DNA of 64,000 nucleotides, from the NCBI RefSeq assembly GCF_036669915.1, contig NC_089314.1, positions 29,681,592-29,745,591 of the forward strand, read 5' to 3'. Shown here in pieces: positions 13,451 to 24,091 of this stretch (the first letter of the stretch is position 1; the number at the start of each line of letters is the position of its first letter). The position numbers and the translations under genes are program-made. The notes beneath the pieces were generated by a model. It was not told where the DNA came from. It did no database searches and saw only the letters and a list, made by a program, of their open reading frames with translations. Source of the DNA: Pocillopora verrucosa. Taxonomy: Eukaryota > Cnidaria > Anthozoa > Scleractinia > Pocilloporidae.

Positions 13451-13960
13451 TTAATCATTATTTTAACGATACCGAACTATACTTTTAACCGAAAGTGCTT
13501 CTAGTGAAGTCGATCTCTCCTGCATTATCATGACGCAAGCTAATAAAAACATTCTGAATGTGGTAATATTGTTAGTTAAGCGAAGCTGTATTGATCGTTG
13601 TGGTTCCTTCGTTATTGTGTCTGTGGCTTTTACAATTATCGATATATAGAACCTTTAGTGCCCTCGTATACTTTTGAATAATGAGAGAATTTGAGCCATA
13701 TTTGCCCGCAGGACGCTAACAAGACTTGGAACACCAGGATATAGTGAAAAATAGAGCAGAGACCTTTTTTAAAGGTTCGAGTCTTCTCTAAGGCAGTTTC
13801 TTGAAAAAGACTTTGGGACCTCCTACACACAGAGAATTGTGATTATTTTTTTAGTTTTCAAGTTCGTCGACTCTGTGCTTTTCCACTGTACTATTCCGAT
13901 ACGCCATCAAACAAATAACGCAAAGAATTATTTGCCATCTTCAGAACTTAAATCCATTGG

Positions 13961-15040
13961 ATGAAGTTTAGGATGTCAGAAAATTTCAGTAACAATTGCT
14001 GCAATGTATCTACCGTGGAAGATTTTTCCTTGGTCCCTTCAACCTGGCCTTTGGGAGTGGTAGTTTTAACAAGCATTCTCATGATTGTAGTGAACGTTGT
14101 AACTCTGGTTGGTAACTCTTTTGTTATCGTGGCAATGGCGAACATCAATTCACTGAAAAGTATGGCGAACAATCAAGCCGTCATTTCGTTAGCGGTCGCT
14201 GATCTTTTGGTGGGTTTACTAGTTATGCCCTGTGCAATCGACGGTTTGTTATCAGGAAAATGGCGATGTGGAGCATTATGGGGAAAACTAAACGCGTTTG
14301 GTAACTTTTCTTTCTGTATTTCTTCTATTATGCACCTAACATTACTGTCGTTCGACCGATATATTGCAGTTACTCGTCCCTTAGCTTACCGTTCGATATT
14401 TACCAAAACAAGAGCTCAATATGGTTGTCTTTTATTGTGGATATATTCAACTCTATGGGCCCTACCGCCACTTTTCGGTGTAAGTTCTTACGAATGTTTT
14501 ATTCCTTACATCGGAAAATGTCTTGAGAAAGATTGGCTCCAGAGCAAAGTTGCGGTCGTTTTCACCGTTGCAGTCGTTTGTGGAACATACGGGGCTGCCG
14601 TTTTAGTCATGTGCTTTGTTTACCTGAAGATTTTTTTGACAATTTTCAAACAGTCGAAGAAAATTTCCGTGACAATGGAACAGGTGCGAAGTAACTTTGA
14701 TTTAACAACAAGAACACGGGCCTCAACTAGGAAGGGAGCCTTAACAGTGCTTATTGTTATTGGAATCTATATGGTTTGTTGGTCACCTTTTTGTGTTCTT
14801 CTGTTTGTGCAAATGGCCCGTGGAAAATCCACAGGAGGACCAACAGCAGATCTAATAACAATGTTTATCGGCTTTGCAAACAGCGCTTGTAATCCAATCA
14901 TATATAGCATTCGATATAGAGCGTTTCGCCAAACTGTAAAGCGTATATTTTTAAGGAATTATAACTGTTTACAGTATTTCTTCAGCGGACCTGAGCCAAT
15001 GAATAACAGCACGCAGGCAATAACGACCAATAAGATTTAA
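13961..15040 (+). CDS. class A (rhodopsin-like) GPCR, intronless
   Basis: This is a complete 359-residue seven-helix receptor in one exon. The N-terminus carries likely N-glycosylation sites (N8, N15). Motifs in order are GN in TM1 (G51-N52), SLAVADLL in TM2 with D81, DRY at 132-134, CWSPF in TM6 and NPIIY in TM7, followed by a basic helix 8 and a Ser/Thr/Asn-rich tail. Overall it looks most like the biogenic-amine branch (LAVADLLVGLLVMP, GKW before TM3). Aligned without gaps to that branch, position 3.32 is N115 instead of the amine-binding Asp, and 3.25 is G108 instead of the disulfide Cys; a Cys lies five residues earlier at C103. The ligand is therefore unlikely to be a classical amine and remains unknown. 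The first in-frame ATG is used as the start. A second Met at residue 5 is possible. Confidence 0.95.
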   Translation: MKFRMSENFSNNCCNVSTVEDFSLVPSTWPLGVVVLTSILMIVVNVVTLVGNSFVIVAMANINSLKSMANNQAVISLAVADLLVGLLVMPCAIDGLLSGKWRCGALWGKLNAFGNFSFCISSIMHLTLLSFDRYIAVTRPLAYRSIFTKTRAQYGCLLLWIYSTLWALPPLFGVSSYECFIPYIGKCLEKDWLQSKVAVVFTVAVVCGTYGAAVLVMCFVYLKIFLTIFKQSKKISVTMEQVRSNFDLTTRTRASTRKGALTVLIVIGIYMVCWSPFCVLLFVQMARGKSTGGPTADLITMFIGFANSACNPIIYSIRYRAFRQTVKRIFLRNYNCLQYFFSGPEPMNNSTQAITTNKI

Positions 15041-16865
15041 ATCACTGTTCAGTGTAAATATTTTTATAGGAATTAGTCAGTCACTTGGTATTGAGAGTCA
15101 GCTGTACGCTTCCTTTTCAGTAGTATCTTTGATTACTCTTAAGATTATTGTTGCGGATCTGAAGAATTCACTGACTGAGTTAGGGACACGCAATCAATCG
15201 CAAGTCTACTTTCAGCCAAGGTCGATCAAAAAAATGATTTTAAGATGGAGTTTCGTGATTTTCTCGATGACATGTTACGGCATGTCGTGGATGGAAATCC
15301 AGTAAAAAGTAAGCAACCCATCAATAAGACCACCGAAAACTACGGATTAACACAATCATTACACAGGAAAAAGACTGGAATTTAAACAATAATTTAAAAT
15401 GAATTATCAGTCAGAGCCCAAATAAGTTTTTTGTATTGATGTAATCAAAGTCTAGAAAGGGGTGGCTGTACATGGGTCGACATGAACGCGTTTACAGGCG
15501 TCGGAGAGAGACTGCAGATGAATTATCAAGAGGAGTAAATTCATTTTGTCATATACAATGGGTAATGAGTTACTTGGAATCGATTTTTCTCGAACATTTA
15601 CAATCATTATATAAAAAACCAGACGCGTACCAACCGTACCAATATTGCGTGTGGGTGTTAGTTTTATTGAAAAACGTATTATTAGTTACAAAAGTCTAAT
15701 ATAAACCTGGCATACAGTTGAAAACAACTTAATAAACATTTTTCTATAAAACTGTTTTTATATGACTGTCTATAGTAGTTTTGCATGAATGGGTTCGTCA
15801 CGTTTTTGTGTTCACGGTCTACGCACTCAGAGTGGTTTAAATAATTGGTGAATAATACTTTTACCTTATCCTAACTATTTAATAGCAAGGCAAGATCCAA
15901 CGCACGTTTCTTTCGTGTTTCACGCGTGATCATGGGCACGATGCTGATAACATTCCCATCATACATGGCAATGGCCGTGCACCCTAACCCGTGGCAGTGA
16001 CGGGCTTTCTGCGTTTAACACCTGTGGTATTCGCGCACTTTCCGCCACTATATAGCTACCACGTATTTCTTAACTGAAGATATAATAGTAATTCGCTTGC
16101 GTTCACATTCTTTCTTGTCAGTGTTCGGACTTGATTGAATTGCATTCAGTTTTAAAACAGTCACATAAAAACGGCTCTACGAATACTAAATACTGAGTGT
16201 GACTCGGCTACAACTCCAATAGCGACATGTTTTTACTAATTACATAACAATCGTAAGTTTGATACAAACGCATTTGTTCTTTGATGTTATAGAAATACTA
16301 TATAAATGTTATCAAGGTCTTTGTTATGGTTGCGCATGACAATAGAAATGAAAAAAATTACAAATTCATAAAATAAGTAATTTTAACAAAAGCTCACTCG
16401 TGACTGAGCTGTAATGTGGTTCACATCAACTTAACTTAGAAACACTCGCTAATGTTACAACTACATGCAGACGAATTTTTATCATCTAATTATAAGACAT
16501 AAAAAGGCTTCATTATGGTATCTTTGATACTAAACACAGTCGAAATTTTTCATTTTTAACAGCCTTGTAGGGCCTCGTGATAATGAATTCATTTTTGTCT
16601 TTTCTCTTGGTTGTGTTTGCAGTGGCACAGCTGACGAAAAGGAGAATCGAACTTGTTTTGTTTAGTACAAGAGATAATGTGCAAAGTTTAGAGAACTGAT
16701 TTCTTTGGCTTCACATTTCAATTTAACAACAGAATTATCTTCATCAATTGGCCACTCTGTCAGTCAGTCCGCAATAATGCAAGGTAAACGCCCTGAGCAC
16801 TGAAGAGAGCATGGAACATCATGGCTTTTTTCAACATATACGTGATAACTTTTTAAGTGTCTACA
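15041..16865. other. convergent intergenic / 3' UTR region
   Basis: This interval separates the GPCR (plus) from the IRF gene (minus) and should hold both 3' UTRs. No further coding exon is recognised, although a 75-codon frame at 15472-15699 lacks any family resemblance. Confidence 0.5.
15732..15737 (+). terminator. candidate poly(A) signal of the GPCR
   Basis: An AATAAA lies about 690 bp downstream of the GPCR stop codon, and no better match was noticed nearer. Its use is inferred from position only. Confidence 0.35.
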
Positions 16866-19800
16866 CTAATACATACAATCCTCCTCCAAGTTTGTCGCTA
16901 ACTGATCGTTCGCATTTGGCTCCGACCAAAAGTTCTCACCCGATGAGCTAGTAATATGCAGCGTCATCTTAGCCATCACGTGAGTGATAACAATAGAGAC
17001 CAGACTCCCATCGGCTCTTCCCAGATAAAGAGTGACTTCATACGAAGGATACTCGCAATTCCCGTTTTGGCTTTCTCTGAGATTGGGAAGAAATTTTCCT
17101 TGATAATCAAATACTTTAGTGCGTTCCTCGCGAATGAGCTTTTTAGCAGCCTTTCTTCCGTTCGAGTAGAAAACCTAAAAGAAGAAGAAGAGATATAAGT
17201 AAACGCCATGAACTGATCAAAAACAGAAGGCATTTTTATCACGCTTACTATAAGCACTAATATAATTAAGATCAAAGTGATACTTCAGTGAACTTCAGTC
17301 GCGGATATGCTATACAGAATCTAATTAGTATATACAGTGCTTGCACTAAAGGCCAGTGATCCTATAATTCCAAGAAGCAGAATGGAGCCAACATTCTGAC
17401 AAGGGTCCTCTTTAGTTGTGATGATAAGATGTTTGCTCTCCACAGACTCCTAAGGCCGTGCTAACGCCACGAAATTTGTTTATCGAATCACCACAATACT
17501 CATTCTTTTGCTTCGGGTATTCACAAGTAAAAACAAACAAAACTGAACAAAACTGCTTACCCTTGCGAGGCATAGACGAGTGACAATTATGTCATTGGAC
17601 TCGTTGATCTCCAATATAATACCGCGTTTAATGAAATCCATCACTTTCATAACTTCCCTGGAGTTGTTGTTCACAGCTGGCGGTAGCTCGATCTGTCTAG
17701 CAGTAGGAGGTCCGAACAGTTGACACAGTAAACCCAACTCGAGCTTTCGGGGTTCTACCATGTGACATCCGTGGGATATCCTGATTAACCGTTCACTTTC
17801 TGTCTGCTTCGTGTCGGTGGATAATACTTCATAGTTACCATAGAATACCCGGATGCGCATGGCGGATTCTGAATATACAAATCGAACAATGATTTGAAAT
17901 TACCAACAGGCATATACCCTTGTAAATTGCTTATAAATGCATTTTAACTAAACTGAGACAGACCTTTTTCCAGATCGCATTGAGATACCGCGATCATTTT
18001 GTGCATATTCTCGAGTTCCGCTGAGTAATATACTCATCTTGTAGTGAGAGACTTCACTTACCACAGCTGTCTCCTGCTTGTTTTCCAGGCCTTGCGAACC
18101 CTGACCCTGGATTCTCATTTGATTGATGGATGTTTGTGACCTGGAAAATGTGACGTAAGACAGATGTGAACTTTTTTGTACTATAAATAAATATCTGTGA
18201 TGCTCACTCTCATCTTCAAAAATCTTCATTTTGACAATTTACATACCGTTCGGCCCATGCTTTCATCCATTTCCAAACCAGTAGCCTCTACAAAAAAAAT
18301 TGGGTAGATGATCAACTTCAATTTTTTGTGCAGTGCAATTTCACAGATCTACTTCATCTACACGTCTGGGTGGGCTTACTATTTCTTAAATAATATAACA
18401 ATAGGAGAAGTTGAACTCCAGGATAAATGATGAATTATTAATTATCAAATGCATTTCGTTTTAGCAGGCAGACCAACGAAATGGTTCTTAGTCCTCTGTT
18501 CCTTTTTCAAATTGAAATCAGTTGAATTGTTTGGTTTTGGAAAGGAAGTCCGGAAAGCCCAAGTGAAAGATGCTGAGACACTCCACCCACAGTTGGTACC
18601 ATGGTCGGAAAAGACCCCAGTCCACAGCAATATAAAAGGGGGAGCGGGGGAGTGGGGAGAAACTCATCTCCTTATCACCACTGCATCATTTACGCGACGC
18701 TTTCCAATGTAACGGTTAATATGTGTTGGTATTAGCTGTTTCAGGAGCCGAAGCATTTTCTCAAAAGTATCTTATTATTTTTGCGGTAACACCACTGGCG
18801 AAGCTTACAAGCAGGCGCTCCTTATAAGAGCTGCAGTATTCGACTTTTTCCGCCGCGGAAAGATTTGAAACGAGTCGAAGTGAGGTTTGCTAGGGGTCTG
18901 GCACTAAAAATGCCTCATTACCAGAGCTACACTGATACGGGCGAGGAAACGTTTGTGTCGAGGCACTGATAACGAGGGCATACTCGTGCTGAGGCACTGG
19001 TAACGAGGGCATACTCACAAGCTACTTCTGGCCTTTTACTCGTGGTATTTTTTATAATAATCTTACCTATTAATCCATTATCCATGTTGAAGTGAGTGCT
19101 GACAGAAGATGATCCATTAGAGGACTAGAAACAAAAGTGTTAACATCAGGAACGACAGGTAAGATTGAGGAAACAAGTTAGTGCCTCCAATAAATGCAAA
19201 ATACGTTCACTCTGTCACTTAGTCTGCTAAAATGAATACCAGACCGAAAAAAAGTAGTTACACCAAATTTACCCTTCTAAGAAATCCACACTTTTAATTC
19301 ATGTGCCCTTTTAAAGAGTTCTTCAAAACACACTGTTCATACCTCGTTCGGTGAGAATGCACCTTGACGCCAAAGTTTCATAAGAGCTGGGTTGGTTGCC
19401 ATGAGATGCTGTAGAAATGCTTGTCCGCCTTCGCTTAATCCATTGAACATTTGGCCATTGGCTACGAGAGTGGCCTCTAAAATATCCTTCCTGACGGTTG
19501 TGAAATCCAAACTCTCCAATCTAGGGGGGAATTGCGTAGGTCTGATAAAGTTATCATTTGCAGAATCCCCACCAAAAAGAAGATGGCTGTTGGAATAAGA
19601 GAACTGATATGGATTTGGTAGATTTCCACATATTGGTTCGTCGGTGAGCATGGGTTCGTAGCCTTGGCTCGGATATGGCGGAATTGTCTGTAAAATGCAT
19701 TCAATGAGGTCAAATGTCTGTTGCGTTCTTGACATGTTAAAAAGCAGGATAACCGTAAGTTTCGGGGCGGGCCAGGAAAACTGGATCGAGAGAGAGTAAC

Positions 19801-22800
19801 TTCCCAAAGGAAAAATAAATAATCACTGCGTAAGGAAGTTGCTTTTGGGGCTGTTCTCGTATCACCGAACCTTTTTTTTTTTTTTTCAGAAGTGCAAAGG
19901 CAGAAGAGAGAAAGTAAAAAGCTGTCTAAAACACAAGTGAATTATCGTTAAGGGGGTCTTAATACTCAACACTTTGAAAGGTTTAAGCTTGTAATAAACC
20001 CTCTTTCAAAAACAGTCCAAAAACACGCCGTAACGATGAACGCTGTCACTCTTAATTTAGAGCAGGGAAAGGAGCGGGAGTCTCCCCACTTTTACTCTGT
20101 TTAATACCTGAGTCCTTAGAAAATCAAACCGAACATTAATCCTCACCGGAGTGATACTGTCTAAATCGTCCTCAGGTGAGCTGTCACTGCTATTGTGTGG
20201 AGAGTCTTGAAGCTGGCCACAATTCAGCGGTCCAGACAAAATTGGATAGTTGTTAAAGAACACATTTTCCACTTTTGCTGACGGAGCTGTACTACGTATC
20301 ACTGAGTCGCCCTTTACACGGCACTAAAGAGATCAAACAAATCGAAAAACTTGGTCTTTTTCACCGCCTCACGCTCTTAATTAATTAACGAAATGAATTT
20401 CATCTTTCGTTTCTATTTTCGACGACCGAGCTAAAAATTTACCATCGTTATCACTCTTATTATTCGCACAACAGTTTAATTGCGACATCGCTGATCTTCC
20501 CACCATGCAAGAAACTCATCACATATGTACCCAATGGAGGCCTAGCGAGTTATCAGTGCTCAGAGGCATGCTGAGCATCAGGCTGCGAAAACCAAATGTC
20601 TGAGGTTTTATTCTTTGTGAGAGACCCAGACTTTTTCTTTTCCCGCCCTAGACAAAATGAATTATATATTTCTTAAAAGAAAAAATAAAGTATGTTAAAC
20701 CTTTGCCGGAGAAACCACATCCGAACGAGGGACAAAACGATGCACTGTCCTTACCATTGGGCGTTTGCCATTTTGATTTTCCTCCGACCTCAGTGAACCG
20801 AAGTTTTGTGGTTTTTGCGAGCAATCATCTGAAGAACACAAGTAGAAATGATCACTGTTAAAAAAAAAAACTCTTGGAGTAAATCATAGCCTTGCATGGG
20901 GATACCTAACTGGTAGATAATAACTGAGCTTGTGTTTTACATGAAAGAAATGCGTGATCATATCCTTCGACCTTTCCAACTTCCTCCCAAAACACCTTGG
21001 ACAATCTTCCAACAAATCCTTTTAGCAGTAGCACATTCTTGGCAGGAGGTTTGTCACCATGGACCTAACTAAACAAACTAGCCTACCACGAGTCTCCTCA
21101 AGCGCAGTGGTAGGGCATCCGAAGTACTGATCGAAAGATCGTAGGTTTGACTCCCTCTGCAAGCACTCCAGTTTTTTTTCCCAGCATGCCTGTGCCATTC
21201 ACTGAATAACATCATCTTTCACTTAAATCACCACACTTGCGAGTTATCATCGTCATTTATATGATTGCGCAAAGAGATTTATAATTCCTATTCAAGATCG
21301 ATGGTAAGAAAGATACTTTAAGCAACATTTTTATTTAATTTATTGATTTTTGAGGATCTTGAATATTCAGTTCTCTCGGCCAATTTTTTTTTCTCAGTAG
21401 GTCTTTCTTTGAACTCGTGGAGGATTCTAAACTTAATTCACCTAAATTATGCAATACTTTTTTGGCAGAAAAATTAATTACATGCTTTTGAGTTTCTGTG
21501 AGGTATGTCGTCCAACTATCGAACCGCCCGGCCCCTTGCAGACTTCCCTATTAGATTTCATGAATAGTTGGCACAGAAATGGGTGAGCACAATATTTTGT
21601 TTGTTTTCCTATTCAAATTACACAATAGTGATACCCGATGAAACTGATAACGACCTCACTTAATTACAACTTCCTTCCACCCACGTGGTAGTCTTGGCTG
21701 GTTACCTAAGGAAGTCTTATCGTCTGAAAACAATAAAAAAGTTGAACCCACGATTTTATTTCCGGGGCAATGAAGTCTGAAAATTTAGCAAAGCAAAGTT
21801 TAAATTAAAAAAGAATCGAACTATTTGTGTGTGTACAGGAAAAAAACGCTACCTAAGATTTTAATTGCATATTAGCTATAAAGGTATATAAGCTGCATAT
21901 GAATTTTTTTTAAGGCCTGTGGCTCAGTCATTGTTTGATAGTAATCAGCTTGACAACATCAGGGTGTGATCAGGGAGTGTCCGGGTGCGGTACATTTGTC
22001 CCTTGCAGTGAACTTTCGATTTACCCTGAATTACAAAATTAAGATGTAGTTTTTCTATAAAAAGAACAGACAAGAAGAGAACGAGAAAACGGAAAAAAGA
22101 AAATCTCTCTGACTAAATATTTGATCGCAGAGGATTTTGGGCCTAAATTCAGTTAACACTGTGATTTTCGTTCGAGCCGGATATTTGTCTTCTACTAAGT
22201 TATGTTGACAACGTCATTTTTAACTGATATTTTCATTATCTCTTTAGGAAGGTTCGCTTTAGAATTAGTGGCTCGGACGCGATTTTGATGTCTTAACAAC
22301 GATATATTCCAAAGGATCTTATCTATCTCTTTGCCTTCTATACTAATTAGAATGTGATTCCATCTGAATGTTCTTCCAAAACACTGTGACAAATGGATGG
22401 CATGGAATCAAAGATCTCATTCGAAGCATGAAAAAAAAACTTTAGTACTGTCTTGCGTCAACATCAAAGGAAACAGTTTCGAAAGCGATAAGTCCGTCCG
22501 CCTAAACGTTCAAAATAAAATCATCCATGCGTCTTAGAAATTCATAGAAGGTTCGAACTTTGTATATTTTCAAATTCTTTTAGGCAAGTCTGACTTTGCT
22601 CCAGTTTCGTTTCAGTGGTTCAAACGTGGTTCGAAACAATCGATATTTCAGGGCAAAGAGAATACAAAGTCACGGAAACTAAGTACTCAAAATTATGCAA
22701 AAGTAAAATTTCTCGTTATTGCCATGTCGAAAATCGACAACATTGAGCGATAAGCAGACCTTCGATGGCAGCCAAAACAGTGTTTTTCTTGAAGTTTGTC

Positions 22801-24091
22801 TTTGTTTACCGTAGCTAATTAACAAGGCCCCAAACACCAGAATTAACTTGTTTTTAAATTATTGTTTTAAAAAAATAGGGAAATTTTCTCTAGCTGTTAT
22901 GATGATAACTCGCTCGCAACTAATCCGGGAATCCCCAAATTTTATAATTCGTAGGCAATCCTTCCAGCGAAGTTCGTTTATTGCATTTTACACTCCATTT
23001 GATGGAAAAGCAAGTTATTCCTGTACTTATGGCTCGATTTTAACTAAATATCCCATGACTGATATCAATTTTTTTTCGTTTTCTAGCACTTAAACACCGC
23101 GACAAGATGACGTAAACTTCCTTAAAGATTGATTGACAATGTATTGTGCACGTTGATAAAAACTGTTTTGTTTGGTAAATCCTTGGTACTTCGATATCAA
23201 AATTTCGGCGAATAAATTTGAATAAACCTAACCTAATATTTCTAGTGATCGACACAAAACTACTTCAAAAGTCTACCCTCATTTTTTGTTCTCAATTTTT
23301 TCTTTAATTGTCCATCGTTGTTCCCCATGATTAGAATATAACACTCAGTATAAAAAATTTGAATGTCAGAGTGCCGTTCAGGCAAGATTAATAGCCCTCG
23401 TTGCTCGTAAGAAAAAAAGATCACTGACCAGGCGCTGATTAAACACTAAGCAAGTCTTTTGGCTTCTTGTTGAGTAAAATTAAGGAAAGCGGTTAATTTC
23501 TGTTTTTTTTACTACAGCTTGGGTACAGGTCACACTAGTTTGCACACAGGCTAAAGAGCTTAAATGTCGGAAGATATCAGTGCTGTATTTGAACGGGCTA
23601 CAATTGTTATTCGCCGGTGTACATAACCTTGATAGTCATGGGTTATTTCTGCACTGACCGCGTGATTCCGAAAAACCTTCGTGAGCAAATATGATTTAGG
23701 ATTACGTTTTTCCTAAACTCGACTCGCGCCGTTCTTTTTCCTTACCTTTATCCTTGAAACGGAAAACTCGGTAAGGTTCCTTTTCGTCCAAACTATGGGG
23801 AACTTTTACTTCTTCGACGTCCGGCATTTTGTGCAAGGCGCATCGGAACCTTGTTTTCCACGTCGAGGGATCGGCAGATTCACCGGGGCGATATTTACCA
23901 GTATGCTCGGCCCAAAGCTTAAATAACATGGCATCTTTCTCCACAACAAAATCAGGTTTGCCAGCGTGTTTCCACGAGACTCGAAATTCTTTCTTTTCTT
24001 TATTACGCCAACACAGTCCCGGCACTTTTCCGCTGTTTATTTTATCCTCTAACCAGGGTCTCAGCCGCTGTCGCTCCGTGGACGATGTCAT
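16866..24091 (-). CDS. interferon regulatory factor (IRF) transcription factor
   Basis: Nine minus-strand exons join in consistent phase to 578 residues: 24091-23746, 20828-20755, 20323-20147, 19687-19343, 19124-19067, 18287-18247, 18140-18062, 17868-17561 and 17174-16866 (stop TAG). All introns are GT-AG. Exon 1 encodes the whole IRF DNA-binding domain (about residues 8-95): W13, W28, W40, W60 and W78, with TRFRCAL matching the recognition helix. Exons 8-9 encode the IRF-association domain, recognisable by HGCHMVEPRKLELG, CQLFGPP and RLCLARVFYSNG, which in vertebrate IRFs mediates dimerisation and phospho-activation. The middle is a Ser/Pro/Asn-rich linker. The start is the first ATG after an in-frame upstream stop. 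IRFs are nuclear factors that bind GAAA-type sites. I cannot assign orthology to one vertebrate IRF. Confidence 0.93.
18892..19022. repeat. repeat patch with 31-bp tandem duplication
   Basis: Inside an IRF intron, 18960-18990 and 18991-19022 are near-identical 31-bp units that both contain ACGAGGGCATACTC. Just upstream, GGGGTCTGGCACTAA (from 18893) followed by TGCCTCATTACCAG is partly the reverse complement of the units, so the patch can fold back. The same GGGGTCTGGCACTAA sequence begins the palindrome at 43499. Confidence 0.6.
21090..21220 (+). repeat. tRNA-derived SINE (family 2)
   Basis: This copy lies in the first IRF intron, antisense to the gene. GAGTCTCCTCAAGCGCAGTG begins a tRNA-like head with a B-box-like GTAGGTTTGACTCC, then a T run and a tail containing CCATTCACTGAATAACAT. 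It resembles the copies at 40244 and 52980 in head, T run and tail order. Its right end is uncertain. Confidence 0.65.

Noticed and set aside
19392..19713. 68-codon plus and 78-codon minus frames over IRF exon 4
   Set aside because: Overlapping shadows of the IRF exon 19687-19343, which has matching splice sites and phase.
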